Shown: one piece after another, positions 43,185 through 52,238 of the stretch
Numbering within the stretch: position 1 is the stretch's first letter
How the letters are laid out: each line of letters starts with the position of its first letter
Assembly (NCBI RefSeq): GCF_000523235.1
Contig: NZ_CP006850.1
Span: forward strand, 3,596,001-3,660,000
DNA: 64,000 nt
Reading direction: 5' to 3'
Origin: Nocardia nova SH22a
Lineage (GTDB): Bacteria; Actinomycetota; Actinomycetes; Mycobacteriales; Mycobacteriaceae
The notes under the pieces: generated by a model
The model's database searches: none
What the model was told of the DNA's origin: nothing
The model's input: the letters and a program-made list of their open reading frames with translations, nothing else
Program-made: the position numbers and the translations under genes

Positions 43185-44038
43185 TGGGCGGCCAGCGCCA
43201 CCGGCGTGATCTGGCGGGCAGGACCATGATCATGTCGGGTGGCAGCCGGGGGATCGGTCTCGCCATCGCCCTGCGTGCCGCCGCCGACGGCGCGAATGTC
43301 ACCCTGATCGCGAAAACCGATGTCCCCCATCCCACATTGCCCGGAACCATCCACACCGCCGCCGAGGAGATCGAGGCGGCGGGTGGGGCGGTGCTGAAGG
43401 TGGTGGGCGATATCCGGGACGATGCGACGGTGACGGCGGCGGTCGAGCAGACCGTGGACCGCTTCGGCGGCATCGACCTGGTGGTGAACAACGCCTCCGC
43501 GATCGATCTGGACCCGGCCGGATCGTTGCCGATGAAGCGCTACGACCTCATGCAGGACATCAACTGCCGCGGCGCCTATCTGCTCAGTTCGTCCGCTATT
43601 CCCGCGCTGCGTAAATCGGCTGCGGCAGAACGTAATCCGCACATCCTGACCATGTCACCACCGTTGAACCTCGACCCGAGGTGGGCGGGTTCCTGCCTGG
43701 GCTACACGATCGCCAAGTACGGAATGTCGCTGACCACACTCGGTCTGGCGGAGCAATTGCGCGGTGACCGGATCGGGGTGAATTCGCTGTGGCCGCGAAC
43801 GACCGTCGCCACCGCGGCGATCGCCAACCGGCCCGGCGGAGCGGAGCGGGTCGCCACCTCGCGCACGCCCGAGATATGCGCGGACGCAGCATATTTCGTG
43901 CTCACCGATGACGCCGCGAGCACCACCGGCAACTTCTTCCTCGACGACGACGTGCTCACCGCGCACGGCGTCACGGATCTGGACCGCTACCGGGTCACCC
44001 CCGGCGACGCCCCACTGACCCCGGACATGTTCCTGTGA
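43184..44038 (+). CDS. SDR oxidoreductase, HSDL2-like
   Basis: 284-residue SDR: MSGGSRGIGLAIALRAA near the N terminus, AKTDVPHPTLPGTIHTAAEEIEAAG-type insertion (split here for length) characteristic of the hydroxysteroid-dehydrogenase-like-2 group, NNASAIDLD in place of NNAG, and an active-site YTIAK. It probably oxidises a 3-hydroxyacyl-CoA or bulky alcohol. TGATG coupling with the thiolase gene and GTGA overlap with the hydratase. Confidence 0.87.
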   Translation: MGGQRHRRDLAGRTMIMSGGSRGIGLAIALRAAADGANVTLIAKTDVPHPTLPGTIHTAAEEIEAAGGAVLKVVGDIRDDATVTAAVEQTVDRFGGIDLVVNNASAIDLDPAGSLPMKRYDLMQDINCRGAYLLSSSAIPALRKSAAAERNPHILTMSPPLNLDPRWAGSCLGYTIAKYGMSLTTLGLAEQLRGDRIGVNSLWPRTTVATAAIANRPGGAERVATSRTPEICADAAYFVLTDDAASTTGNFFLDDDVLTAHGVTDLDRYRVTPGDAPLTPDMFL

Positions 44039-44838
44039 GCGAGGACGTGCTGATCGAGTCCCAGGACGCGGGGGTGCGCACCCTGACGTTGAACCGGCCA
44101 CAGCGGCGCAACGCGCTGAATCCGGAGTTGTGGGCCGCGTTGCTCGCCGCGCTGCGGGCGGTCGCGTCCGACGGTTCGGTGCGCTGCGTGGTCCTCACCG
44201 GGGCGGGGAACGCGTTCTGCGCGGGCGCCGACGTGGTGAACAGCGATCCCTACGCGGCGCCGTTCGGCAAGCTGCACGCGATCTCGTCGGTGGCCCAGCA
44301 GTTGCACGATCTGGCGGTGCCGACCGTGGCCAAGGTCAGGGGCGCGGCGGTCGGGGCGGGCTGGAACCTGGCACTCGGCTGCGATCTGGTGATCGCGACG
44401 CCGGATGCCCGGTTCTCCCAGATCTTTTCCCGGCGCGGTCTCTCGCTGGACTGCGGCGGTTCCTGGCTGCTGCCGAAACTGGTCGGGGTCCAGCAGGCCA
44501 AACGGCTGGCGCTGCTCGGCGAGACGATCGATGCCGCGGAAGCGCGGGAGCTGGGTCTGGTGACCTGGGTCCGGCCCGACGACGACATCGACGAGTTCAC
44601 CGCGACCGTGGCGGGCCGGCTGGCGGCGGGCCCGCCGGTGGCGCTGGCCCAGATCAAAGGGCTGATCAACGAGGGCGCCGACCGCACCCTGCACGACGCC
44701 CTGGCCGGTGAGGCGCGGGCGCAGGCCGTGGCGTTCGCGACGACCGATGTGCCCGAGGCGTACGCGGCGTTCCGTGAGAAGCGGGAGACGTCCTTCCGGG
44801 GCGAGTGGAATGTGCGCCGCCCCGATCCGGTGGACTGA
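44035..44838 (+). CDS. enoyl-CoA hydratase/isomerase (crotonase family)
   Basis: 267-residue crotonase: NAFCAGADVVNSD near 62 and AAVGAGWNLALGCD near 105 form the CoA and oxyanion sites; RFSQIFSRRGLSLDCGGS follows. Last gene of the operon DUF35-thiolase-SDR-hydratase; GTG overlaps the SDR stop (GTGA). The catalytic acid position near 130 reads Asp/Cys, so isomerase or hydratase activity cannot be decided. Confidence 0.88.
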   Translation: MSEDVLIESQDAGVRTLTLNRPQRRNALNPELWAALLAALRAVASDGSVRCVVLTGAGNAFCAGADVVNSDPYAAPFGKLHAISSVAQQLHDLAVPTVAKVRGAAVGAGWNLALGCDLVIATPDARFSQIFSRRGLSLDCGGSWLLPKLVGVQQAKRLALLGETIDAAEARELGLVTWVRPDDDIDEFTATVAGRLAAGPPVALAQIKGLINEGADRTLHDALAGEARAQAVAFATTDVPEAYAAFREKRETSFRGEWNVRRPDPVD

Positions 44839-44871
44839 TCGGCCCCGGAACCCGTTGGCCCGGGGCCGATC
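44837..44871. terminator. 12-bp bidirectional hairpin terminator
   Basis: 12-bp perfect stem (44837-44848 / 44860-44871), 11-nt loop, between convergent hydratase and SDR genes; it overlaps the hydratase stop codon by 2 nt. Confidence 0.75.
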
Positions 44872-44874
44872 CCG

Positions 44875-45675
44875 TCAGGTGAAGTCCGAACCGCCGTCGA
44901 CATTGACGTTGGCGCCGGTCATGTAGGAGTTGCGCCGGGAGGCCAGGAAGGCGACCACCGGGCCGATCTCCTCGGGCAGGCCCGCGCGCGGCATCTGGGC
45001 CGGGTGCCCGAAATGCTCGCCGACGGCTTTCATCAGTCCGTACGGATCGTCGGCGTCGACACCTGTCGTGCGGGCCCAATTGCGCAGTCCGGACGTGGCG
45101 AAGGTGCCCGGGGAGACCACATTGACCAGAATCTCCTCGGGCGCCAGCAGTTGCGACAGGTTCTTGGAGATGCTGGTGACCATCGACTTCGCGGCGGTGT
45201 AGGCGACCAGTCCGACGCTCTGCCGCTGCGTGGAATGCGCGGAGAAATTGACGATTCGCGCCCACTCGGCGGTGCGCAACAGCGGCAAAGCCGACTGGAC
45301 GCAGTGCACCATCCCCATCGCGCCCTGGTCGATCGCCTCGCGCCACCGCTCGTCGGTGAGCGTTTCGAAGCTGCCGCCGCCGGAGGCGGGGCCGACCGCG
45401 TTGATCAGGATGTTCAGCCCGCCGCCCCAGCGGTCGGCGAGTTCGCCGAAGACCGCGCGCACGGCGGCCGGGTCGCATATGTCGGCGGGCAGGCCGATCG
45501 CGTCCGGGCTGCCGCGTCCGGTCAGGTCGGCCGCCGCGTCCGCGGCATCGGACGCCGATCGCCCGACCACGGCTACCCGGGCGCCGTCTTCGGCGAGGCA
45601 GCGCGCCGTCGCCAAGCCCATGCCTCTACTGCCGCCGACGACAACCGCGGTTGCGCCCGCGAGTCCCAAATCCAT
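44875..45675 (-). CDS. SDR oxidoreductase
   Basis: 266-residue SDR with glycine motif GGSRGMGLA (about 14-22), NAVG where NAG is usual, Ser in NFSAHSTQRQ and active-site YTAAK. Complete and of normal length. Last gene of the minus-strand block that begins at 49858. The substrate is unknown; a 3-hydroxyacyl-CoA or ring alcohol is plausible from context. Confidence 0.88.
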   Translation of the reverse strand: MDLGLAGATAVVVGGSRGMGLATARCLAEDGARVAVVGRSASDAADAAADLTGRGSPDAIGLPADICDPAAVRAVFGELADRWGGGLNILINAVGPASGGGSFETLTDERWREAIDQGAMGMVHCVQSALPLLRTAEWARIVNFSAHSTQRQSVGLVAYTAAKSMVTSISKNLSQLLAPEEILVNVVSPGTFATSGLRNWARTTGVDADDPYGLMKAVGEHFGHPAQMPRAGLPEEIGPVVAFLASRRNSYMTGANVNVDGGSDFT

Positions 45676-45813
45676 TGTTCGTCACTCCTGAGCTTTCGTG
45701 CGGATCGGTTCCGGACCATCCGGACACATCCAGTCATCGAGCCCGGCAGCCACTTTCGGCATGCCAGGGTGGTCATCGAGCCGCTTTTCCGGCAAGCTGC
45801 GTCCGGGCCCGGC

Positions 45814-47004
45814 TCAGAGCCGGTAGTCGGTGAGTACGCCCTTGGCGATGATCCGCTTCTGGATCTCGCTGGTGCCCTCGCCGATCAGCAGGAAAGGGGC
45901 TTCGCGCATGAGCCGTTCGATCTCGTACTCGGTGGAATAGCCGTAGCCCCCGTGGATGCGGAAGCCCGCCTGGGTGACCTCGTTGCAGAATTCGCTGGCG
46001 AGGTATTTGGCCATGCCCGCGGCGACGTCGCTGCGTTCACCGGAGTCCTTGAGCCGGGCCGCGTTCACCATCATCAGGTGCGCGGCCTCCACCTTCGTGG
46101 CCATCTCGGCGATCGCGAACTCGATCGCCTGATGCGCCACGATGGGTTTGCCGAAGGCCGATCGCTGCTGTGCGTAGCGCGCCCCGAGTTCGAATGCTCG
46201 GACGGCGATTCCGCAGGCGCGGGCGGCGACATTCACGCGCCCGACCTCGATGCCGTCCATCATCTGCCGGAACCCGCGCCCGGGCGCCTCGCCGAGCACG
46301 GTGTCCGCGGCGGCGCGATAGCCGTCGAGCAGCAGTTCGGTGGTGTCGATGCCCTTGTAACCCATCTTGTGGATCCGGCCGGGAATCGTGAGGCCGGGCG
46401 CGACTTCGCCGGTGCCGGAAGGCTTTTCGATCAGGAACGTGGTGAGGTTGTCGTGTGGCCGCTCGGCGCCCTCGTCGGTGCGCACGAGCACGGCGACCAG
46501 GTTCGCGGTGGAACCGTTGGTGAGCCACATCTTCCGGCCGTCGAGGGTGTATCCGCCCGCCGGGTCGAGGACCGCCCTGGTGCGGATCGCGGCCACGTCG
46601 GAGCCGAGTTCGGGTTCGGACATCGAGAAGGCGCCACGGACCTCGCCGGTCGCCATGCGGGGCAGGAAGCGCCGCTTCTGCTCGGGCGTGCCGTGACGTT
46701 GCAGCAGATAGGCGACGATGAAATGGGTGTTGATCACCCCCGAGACGCTCATCCAGCCGCGCGCGAGCTCCTCCACGCACAGCGCGTAGGTGAGCAGCGA
46801 TTCGCCGAGCCCGCCGTACTCCTCGGGAATCATCAGGCCGAACAGCCCCATCTCGGCCATCCGGTCGACGATGGCCTGCGGGTAGGTGTCGTTGTGCTCC
46901 AGCTCCTGTGCGACCGGGATGATTTCCTTGTCGACGAAAGTGCGGACGGTGGCGAGGATTTCGGTCTGCACGTCGGTGAGGCCGTGGGTTTGCGCGAGTT
47001 TCAC
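45814..47004 (-). CDS. acyl-CoA dehydrogenase
   Basis: 396-residue canonical acyl-CoA dehydrogenase. FAD motifs FSMSEPELGSDVA (about 128-140) and KMWLTNGSTANL; the C-terminal helical domain carries QRSAFGKPI and the catalytic Glu in IGEGTSEIQKRIIAKG. Unlike the 5487/6599 pair it has all catalytic residues and should be a homotetramer. Part of the minus-strand beta-oxidation operon with thiolase, MaoC-like and FabG-like genes. Confidence 0.92.
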   Translation of the reverse strand: MKLAQTHGLTDVQTEILATVRTFVDKEIIPVAQELEHNDTYPQAIVDRMAEMGLFGLMIPEEYGGLGESLLTYALCVEELARGWMSVSGVINTHFIVAYLLQRHGTPEQKRRFLPRMATGEVRGAFSMSEPELGSDVAAIRTRAVLDPAGGYTLDGRKMWLTNGSTANLVAVLVRTDEGAERPHDNLTTFLIEKPSGTGEVAPGLTIPGRIHKMGYKGIDTTELLLDGYRAAADTVLGEAPGRGFRQMMDGIEVGRVNVAARACGIAVRAFELGARYAQQRSAFGKPIVAHQAIEFAIAEMATKVEAAHLMMVNAARLKDSGERSDVAAGMAKYLASEFCNEVTQAGFRIHGGYGYSTEYEIERLMREAPFLLIGEGTSEIQKRIIAKGVLTDYRL

Positions 47005-47047
47005 GAATGCTCCGTTCCGGAGGGAATGGCGATGCGGGATGGGGAGA

Positions 47048-48259
47048 TCAGTCCACTTTTTCGAAGACGGCCGCCAGCCCCTGCCCGCCGCCGATGCACA
47101 TCGTCTCGAGGCCGTAGCGCAGGTCCCGGCGGTGGAGTTCGCGAGCGAGGGTGGCCAGCATCCGGGTGCCGGTGGCGCCGACGGGATGTCCCAGCGAGAT
47201 CCCGGAGCCGTGCACGTTCACGCGGTCCAGGTCGGATTCACCGAATTTCCACTCGCGCAGCACGGCCAGCGCCTGGGCGGCGAAGGCCTCGTTCAGCTCG
47301 ATCAGGTCGATATCGGCGAGGTCGAGTCCGGCGCGCGCGAGCGCGGCGGCCGTGGCGGGTACCGGGCCGATACCCATGAGCGCGGGGTCCACCCCGGCGA
47401 CCGCCCAGGACCGCAACCGCACCAGCGGCGTCAGTCCGAGGTCGGCGGCGGTGTCGCGGGTGGTGACCAGGCAGAGCGCGGCCGCGTCGTTCTGGCCGCT
47501 CGAATTGCCCGCGGTGACGGTCGATTCGGGGTCGATCGCCGCTCGGACCGGGGTGAGCGCGGCCAGCGACTCCAGGGTGGTGTCGGCGCGCGGGTGCTCG
47601 TCGGTGTCCACGATCTGCTCGGCACGACGGGTGCGCACCGGCGTCGGCACGATCTGCTGGGCCGCGGCGCCGTCCTCGATGGCCGCGATCGCCCGCCGAT
47701 GGGAGCGCAGGGCGAGCCGGTCCTGCTCCTCGCGCGGAATGTCGTATTCGCGCCGCAGATTCTCGGCGGTCTCGAGCATCCCGCCGGGAACCGGGTGGAA
47801 CTTCCCGCCCGCGGTCTCCCTGGCCCGGACCAGACCGTCGTGCATCGTGACGCCGGTTCGCGCTGCGCCCCAGCGGATATCGGTCGAGTAGAAGGGAACG
47901 TTGCTCATGCTCTCCGCGCCGCCCGCGACGACGATCTCGTTGGCGCCGCTGCCGACCTGCAGCACGGCCTGGATCACCGACTGCAACCCGGACCCGCAGC
48001 GGCGGTCCAGTTGCATCCCGCCCACGGTCACCGGCAGTCCGGCGTCGAGTGCGACCACCCGCCCGAGGGCCGGCGCCTCGCTGTTGGGGTTGCAGTTGCC
48101 GAGGATCACGTCTTCGATCAGGTCGGGCGAGATGCCGGTGCGCTCCAGCAGGCCACGCAGCGCGACGACGCCGAGTTCGGCCGCGGTGAGCGCGGCCAGC
48201 ACGCCGCCGTAGCGTCCGATCGGCGTCCGGACGGGTTCGCAGATGACGACGTCACGCAT
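47048..48259 (-). CDS. thiolase (acetyl-CoA C-acyltransferase)
   Basis: 403-residue type I/II thiolase with complete active site: Cys in DRRCGSGLQSV (about 90), NEAFAAQAL, His in GISLGHPVGATGTRM, and the second Cys in ETMCIGGGQG. Carries out thiolytic cleavage of 3-ketoacyl-CoA. Its start (48259) overlaps the end of the MaoC-like gene by 8 nt, indicating co-translation. Confidence 0.93.
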   Translation of the reverse strand: MRDVVICEPVRTPIGRYGGVLAALTAAELGVVALRGLLERTGISPDLIEDVILGNCNPNSEAPALGRVVALDAGLPVTVGGMQLDRRCGSGLQSVIQAVLQVGSGANEIVVAGGAESMSNVPFYSTDIRWGAARTGVTMHDGLVRARETAGGKFHPVPGGMLETAENLRREYDIPREEQDRLALRSHRRAIAAIEDGAAAQQIVPTPVRTRRAEQIVDTDEHPRADTTLESLAALTPVRAAIDPESTVTAGNSSGQNDAAALCLVTTRDTAADLGLTPLVRLRSWAVAGVDPALMGIGPVPATAAALARAGLDLADIDLIELNEAFAAQALAVLREWKFGESDLDRVNVHGSGISLGHPVGATGTRMLATLARELHRRDLRYGLETMCIGGGQGLAAVFEKVD

Positions 48260-49136
48260 GAGAGTTCTGCTCCAGGGGTGCGAGGTCGGCGGTGAGGGCC
48301 GAGTGGGTGATCGGTTGCCCGTCGGCGTCGGTCTGTATCGAAACCGTTGCCGCCGGGCTGGATTCGTCGTCGCGGCGCAACCGGGCGGTGGCGCCGCAGA
48401 ACAGGGGTGCGAGGTTGCGGTGCCGGAGGGCGCGGATCGGTCGCGGTTCGTCGAGTCGTAGCGTCTCGGCGGAGGCCAGGGTCGACAGCGGCCCGTGCAC
48501 GACGAGTCCGGGATAGCCCTCCACGCCGGTGGCGTACGGCCAGTCGTAGTGGATGCGGTGCGCGTTCGCGGTGGCGGCGCTGAATCGCATGAGCACGGTG
48601 GGGTCGGTGCGTAGTTCCCAGTCTCCGGGCCCGTGGCGCAGCAGCGGCGTGCCGACGGGTTCACCCGGCTGGGGTGTGACCGGTGCGGCGGCCCGGTGCC
48701 CGGCGCTTTCCCGGTAGACGAGGTCTTGGCGTTCGGTGATCGCGGCCGCACCGTCCGGGGCGCGCAGCGTGATCTCCACGACCACCACCACGAGGCGGCC
48801 GGTGCGCCCCTGCTTCGGCGTCACCGAGACCACTCGCGCTTCGCGGCGGACGACGGTGCCGATGGTGAGCGGTGCGTCGAAGCGGACCGCTCCGCCGGCG
48901 AACATCCGGCGCGGCAGGTCGACCGGGGGCAGGAAGGACCCGCGGCGCGGATGCCCGTCCGCCCCGATCTCCGCGGATCCGGGCCAGCGCGGCAACGCCA
49001 CCCAGTGCCACAGCGGCGGCAGCGGATCGCCGGCGCCGACGTCCGGTGCGCCGGAGCCGAACAACGCGGTCAGCGCGGAAACCGGTCCGGGGTCGAGGAA
49101 TTCGTCGGTGACGACGGTGTGCGGTTCCCAGCTCAC
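48252..49136 (-). CDS. MaoC/FAS1-like double-hotdog dehydratase
   Basis: 294-residue protein with an N-terminal FAS1-type hotdog ([35 protein letters not shown]) and a C-terminal hotdog bearing [15 protein letters not shown] and [10 protein letters not shown], where the catalytic Asp/His pair of R-hydratases usually lies. Similar to mesaconyl-C4-CoA or itaconyl-type hydratases (HTD2). It hydrates/dehydrates an acyl-CoA. Overlaps neighbours on both sides within the operon. Confidence 0.85.
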   Translation of the reverse strand: MSWEPHTVVTDEFLDPGPVSALTALFGSGAPDVGAGDPLPPLWHWVALPRWPGSAEIGADGHPRRGSFLPPVDLPRRMFAGGAVRFDAPLTIGTVVRREARVVSVTPKQGRTGRLVVVVVEITLRAPDGAAAITERQDLVYRESAGHRAAAPVTPQPGEPVGTPLLRHGPGDWELRTDPTVLMRFSAATANAHRIHYDWPYATGVEGYPGLVVHGPLSTLASAETLRLDEPRPIRALRHRNLAPLFCGATARLRRDDESSPAATVSIQTDADGQPITHSALTADLAPLEQNSHA

Positions 49137-49858
49137 ATGAACCGCCCGCCCGTGACCTCCAGTGCCGTGCCGGTCATATACGACGACATGTCCGAGGCGA
49201 GGAACAACGCCACCTCGGCAACCTCCTCCGGCTCACCGGCCCGGCCCAGCGGGATCTCCGCCATCTTCTGATCCCAGACCCGCTCCGGCATGGCCGTGGT
49301 CATCGGAGTGCGAATCAAGCCCGGCTGGATGGCGTTGACCCGGACGCCGAATCGGGCCACTTCCTTCGCGGCGGCCTTGGTCAGCCCGACGATGCCCGCC
49401 TTGGCGGCCGAGTAGTTGGTCTGCCCGGCCAGCCCCACCTTGCCCGACAGCGAGGAGAGGTTGACGATGCTGCCGCGCCCGCGCTCCCGCATGATCGCGG
49501 CCGCGAGCCGGGTGCCGTTCCAGGTGCCCTTGAGATGTACCGCGACGACCTGGTCGAATTGCTCCTCGGTCATGGTTCGCATGGTGGCGTCGCGGGTGAT
49601 GCCGGCGTTGTTGACCATCACATCCACGCCGCCGAACTCGGTCGTCGCCGCGTCCAGCAGTGCGGACACGTCCTCGGCGGAGGTGACATCGCAGCGGACG
49701 GCCGCGGCGGCGCCGCCCAGCCGTTCGCGGGCGTCGCCCGGGTCGAGATCGCCGATGACGACGGCGGCGCCGTGGCGGCTGAACGTCTCCGCGATGGCGA
49801 AGCCGATGCCCTGTGCGCCACCGGTGACGACGGCGACCCTGCCTGCGAGAAGTGACAT
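49133..49858 (-). CDS. SDR oxidoreductase, FabG-like
   Basis: 241-residue classical [14 protein letters not shown] (about 13-23), NNAGITRD, Ser in [13 protein letters not shown], and C-terminal [13 protein letters not shown]. Typical FabG/3-hydroxyacyl-CoA dehydrogenase form. First gene of the minus-strand operon, with the operator at 49960 about 100 bp upstream; its stop overlaps the start of the MaoC-like gene. Confidence 0.9.
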   Translation of the reverse strand: MSLLAGRVAVVTGGAQGIGFAIAETFSRHGAAVVIGDLDPGDARERLGGAAAAVRCDVTSAEDVSALLDAATTEFGGVDVMVNNAGITRDATMRTMTEEQFDQVVAVHLKGTWNGTRLAAAIMRERGRGSIVNLSSLSGKVGLAGQTNYSAAKAGIVGLTKAAAKEVARFGVRVNAIQPGLIRTPMTTAMPERVWDQKMAEIPLGRAGEPEEVAEVALFLASDMSSYMTGTALEVTGGRFM

Positions 49859-49959
49859 GGAAAATCCTTTCCGGATGCGGGCGAAGGTCTACTCGCACGA
49901 TCGAATCAGCGACCGGGCGGCCGCGTCCGGGTGTCTCACCCATGATTTGCGGTTAACTA

Positions 49960-49978
49960 TATAGTAAGAGCAACGGTA
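49960..49978. promoter_or_regulatory. candidate TACNGTA-N5-TACNGTA operator
   Basis: TATAGTA (49960-49966) and AACGGTA (49972-49978) at 12-bp spacing in the divergent gap between the FabG-like operon and the dehydrogenase at 50047. A further TACGGTC (49983-49989) lies 11 bp on, one base off register. Confidence 0.72.
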
Positions 49979-50046
49979 ATGTTACGGTCGACCTTACGAA
50001 ACGCATTGCCACGCGCCGCCGCGCGTGGATGTGGAGGAGGGCTTGG

Positions 50047-50853
50047 ATGTCACTGACCGTTGGATTCGTGGGCGCCGGCAAGATGGGCCGGCCCATGGTG
50101 CGCCGGCTTCTCGATGCCGGGCATCGAGTACAGGTATTCGCGCGCCGGGAGAAAGTCCGTGAGCGCGTTCGAGACTGGGGCGCCGAACTCGTGGAAACAC
50201 CTGCCGCGGTGGCCGATTCGGCGGACATCGTGATCACCTGCCTCTTCTCCGACGACCAGCTGATCGAGGTGCTGGGCGGGCCGGACGGCGTGCTGGCCGC
50301 GGCCGGTGCGGGCGTTCCCGTCGTCTCGCACACCACCGGCACGGTGGCAACCGTGACCGAATTGGCGAAGGCCGAAGGCGGTGGGGTTCTGCTGGACGGT
50401 CCGGTCAGCGGTACGGCCGACGATATCGCCGCCGGTCGCCTCACGGTGCTGCTCGGCGGGCCGGAAGATGCCGTACGGCAGGCGATTCCGGCTCTGGAGT
50501 CCTATGCCGACCCGGTGATCGCGACCGGCGGGCTGGGAACCGCGCTGAGCGTCAAACTGGTGAACAACGCCCTTTTCGCCGCCAACGCCCAACTGGTCGC
50601 CACCGCGGTCGCGATAGGGGAGCGGCTGGGCACCTCGGGGGAGCAGATGCTCTCGGCGCTGGCGCGGTGCAGCGGGGACAGCTACGCCGCGAAATCGGTG
50701 CGCAACACCGGTGGTCTGCGGAGCTTCGCCGAGGTCGCCGCGCCGTTCCTGCGCAAAGACGTGGCCGCGTGCCTGGCGGCTGCCGGTGATCTGGGAGTCG
50801 ACCTCGGCGACCTGGCGGCTGTGATCAAGTCCGGGCCACTGGAATTGGCCTGA
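50047..50853 (+). CDS. NAD(P)-dependent 3-hydroxyisobutyrate-dehydrogenase family protein
   Basis: 268-residue beta-hydroxyacid dehydrogenase: Rossmann GFVGAGKMGRPMVRR at the N terminus, substrate-binding DGPVSGTADDIAAG near 117, and the catalytic Lys in SVKLVNNALFAANAQL near 168. It oxidises or reduces a short beta-hydroxy acid or semialdehyde. ATG 50047 is preceded by GGAGG; monocistronic between the operator at 49960 and the terminator at 50967. Confidence 0.9.
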   Translation: MSLTVGFVGAGKMGRPMVRRLLDAGHRVQVFARREKVRERVRDWGAELVETPAAVADSADIVITCLFSDDQLIEVLGGPDGVLAAAGAGVPVVSHTTGTVATVTELAKAEGGGVLLDGPVSGTADDIAAGRLTVLLGGPEDAVRQAIPALESYADPVIATGGLGTALSVKLVNNALFAANAQLVATAVAIGERLGTSGEQMLSALARCSGDSYAAKSVRNTGGLRSFAEVAAPFLRKDVAACLAAAGDLGVDLGDLAAVIKSGPLELA

Positions 50854-50966
50854 ACCGGTGCCGCCGACGCGGTGGAAGTCCGAGCGCCGGGGTGCCCCGG
50901 CGCATACGGCGGGGCGTGCGCGTGCACGCCTACGGTGCGGCTGCGGTCTTCCCAGCCGAAACGGGT

Positions 50967-50997
50967 CCGGACACGAACTCGGTACGTTCGTGTCCGG
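50967..50997. terminator. 12-bp bidirectional hairpin terminator
   Basis: 12-bp perfect stem (50967-50978 / 50986-50997) with 7-nt loop between convergent genes ending at 50853 and 51009. The rest of the gap is featureless. Confidence 0.75.
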
Positions 50998-51008
50998 GGC
51001 CGGGGCGT

Positions 51009-52187
51009 TCAGCGGGCGCGCCGCGCGGCATGGACCAGGCCGCCGCCGATGATCAGCCGCTGGATCTCACTGGTCCCCTCGTACAGCCGCAGCAGCCGCA
51101 CGTCCCGGTAGATGCGCTCCACGGCGACATCGCGCATGTATCCGGTGCCGCCGTGCACCTGGACCGCCAGATCCGCGACGCGACCGGCCATCTCGGTGCA
51201 GTACAGCTTGGCCACCGACGGGGCGATGCGTCGATCCGCACCGTCCACCCACTGCCGGGCGGCATCGCGCACGAGCGCGCGTCCGGCCATCACCCCGGTC
51301 TGCATATCGGCGAGCATCGCCTGGACCAGCTGGAATTCGCCGATCGGCGTACCACCCTGAGTCGCGGTCGCCGCGTAGGCGACCGACTCGTCGAGCGCGC
51401 GCTGCGCCGTGCCGACCGCCAGCGCGGCGATATGCACTCGCCCGCGCGCCAGCGAACTCATCGCGGCCCGGTATCCGATGTCCTCGCTGCCGCCGACCAG
51501 AGCCTCCGGCCCGACACGCACACCCTGGAATCCCACCTCGGCGGTCCACGCGCCTTCCTGGCCCATCTTGCGGTCCTTCGGGCCGACCGTGACTCCGGAC
51601 GACTTCGCGGGAACCAGGAACACGGCGATGCCGGGCCCGTCGTCGTCGGCGGGCCGCGTGCGCGCGAATACCACGAACAGGTCCGCCACCGGGGCATTGG
51701 TGATGAACCGCTTCTGCCCGTCGATCACCCAGCCCTCGCCCGACCGCTTCGCCGTGGTGCGCAAGGATGCCGGGTTGGATCCGGCGCCCTCCTCGGTGAG
51801 GGCGAAGGAGGCCACCACCCGGCCGGCCGCGATGTCCTCGAGCCAGCGTGCCTTCTGCTCGTCGGTGCCGAACCCGACCAGCACCTGACCGGCGATGCCG
51901 TTGCTCGTGCCGAACATCGAGCGCAGGGCGAGCGTCGTGTAGCCGAACTCCATGGCCAGTTCGACGTCCTGGGCCAGGTTCAGGCCCAGCCCGCCCCACT
52001 CGTGCGGCAGCGCGTAGCCGAACAAGCCCATCGCCTTGGCCTGCTCGGCGATCTCGTCGGGAACCTTGTCGGCCGCCGCGATGTCGCGTTCGCGCCCGAC
52101 GACCACGTCGCGGACGAATTTCCGGGTCTGGGCGAGGATTTCGCCGAACTCCTCGTCGGTGACCGCATCGATGGCGGCAGTTGTCAT
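51009..52187 (-). CDS. acyl-CoA dehydrogenase
   Basis: 392-residue acyl-CoA dehydrogenase with FAD motifs FALTEEGAGSNPASL and KRFITNAPVADL, and catalytic Glu in RLYEGTSEIQRL near the C terminus. All normal residues are kept. Last gene of the minus-strand operon that starts at 56927 (two hydratases, two ligases, this dehydrogenase), i.e. a nearly complete activation and first-cycle beta-oxidation set. Confidence 0.92.
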   Translation of the reverse strand: MTTAAIDAVTDEEFGEILAQTRKFVRDVVVGRERDIAAADKVPDEIAEQAKAMGLFGYALPHEWGGLGLNLAQDVELAMEFGYTTLALRSMFGTSNGIAGQVLVGFGTDEQKARWLEDIAAGRVVASFALTEEGAGSNPASLRTTAKRSGEGWVIDGQKRFITNAPVADLFVVFARTRPADDDGPGIAVFLVPAKSSGVTVGPKDRKMGQEGAWTAEVGFQGVRVGPEALVGGSEDIGYRAAMSSLARGRVHIAALAVGTAQRALDESVAYAATATQGGTPIGEFQLVQAMLADMQTGVMAGRALVRDAARQWVDGADRRIAPSVAKLYCTEMAGRVADLAVQVHGGTGYMRDVAVERIYRDVRLLRLYEGTSEIQRLIIGGGLVHAARRAR

Positions 52188-52238
52188 GGCTGGACCTCCG
52201 GTTGCCTGAGATTGGTGTTCATCACATCGCCACCGTCT

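Noticed and set aside
45004..47379. 791-codon open frame on the plus strand
   Set aside because: Antisense to SDR and acyl-CoA dehydrogenase genes with clear catalytic motifs.
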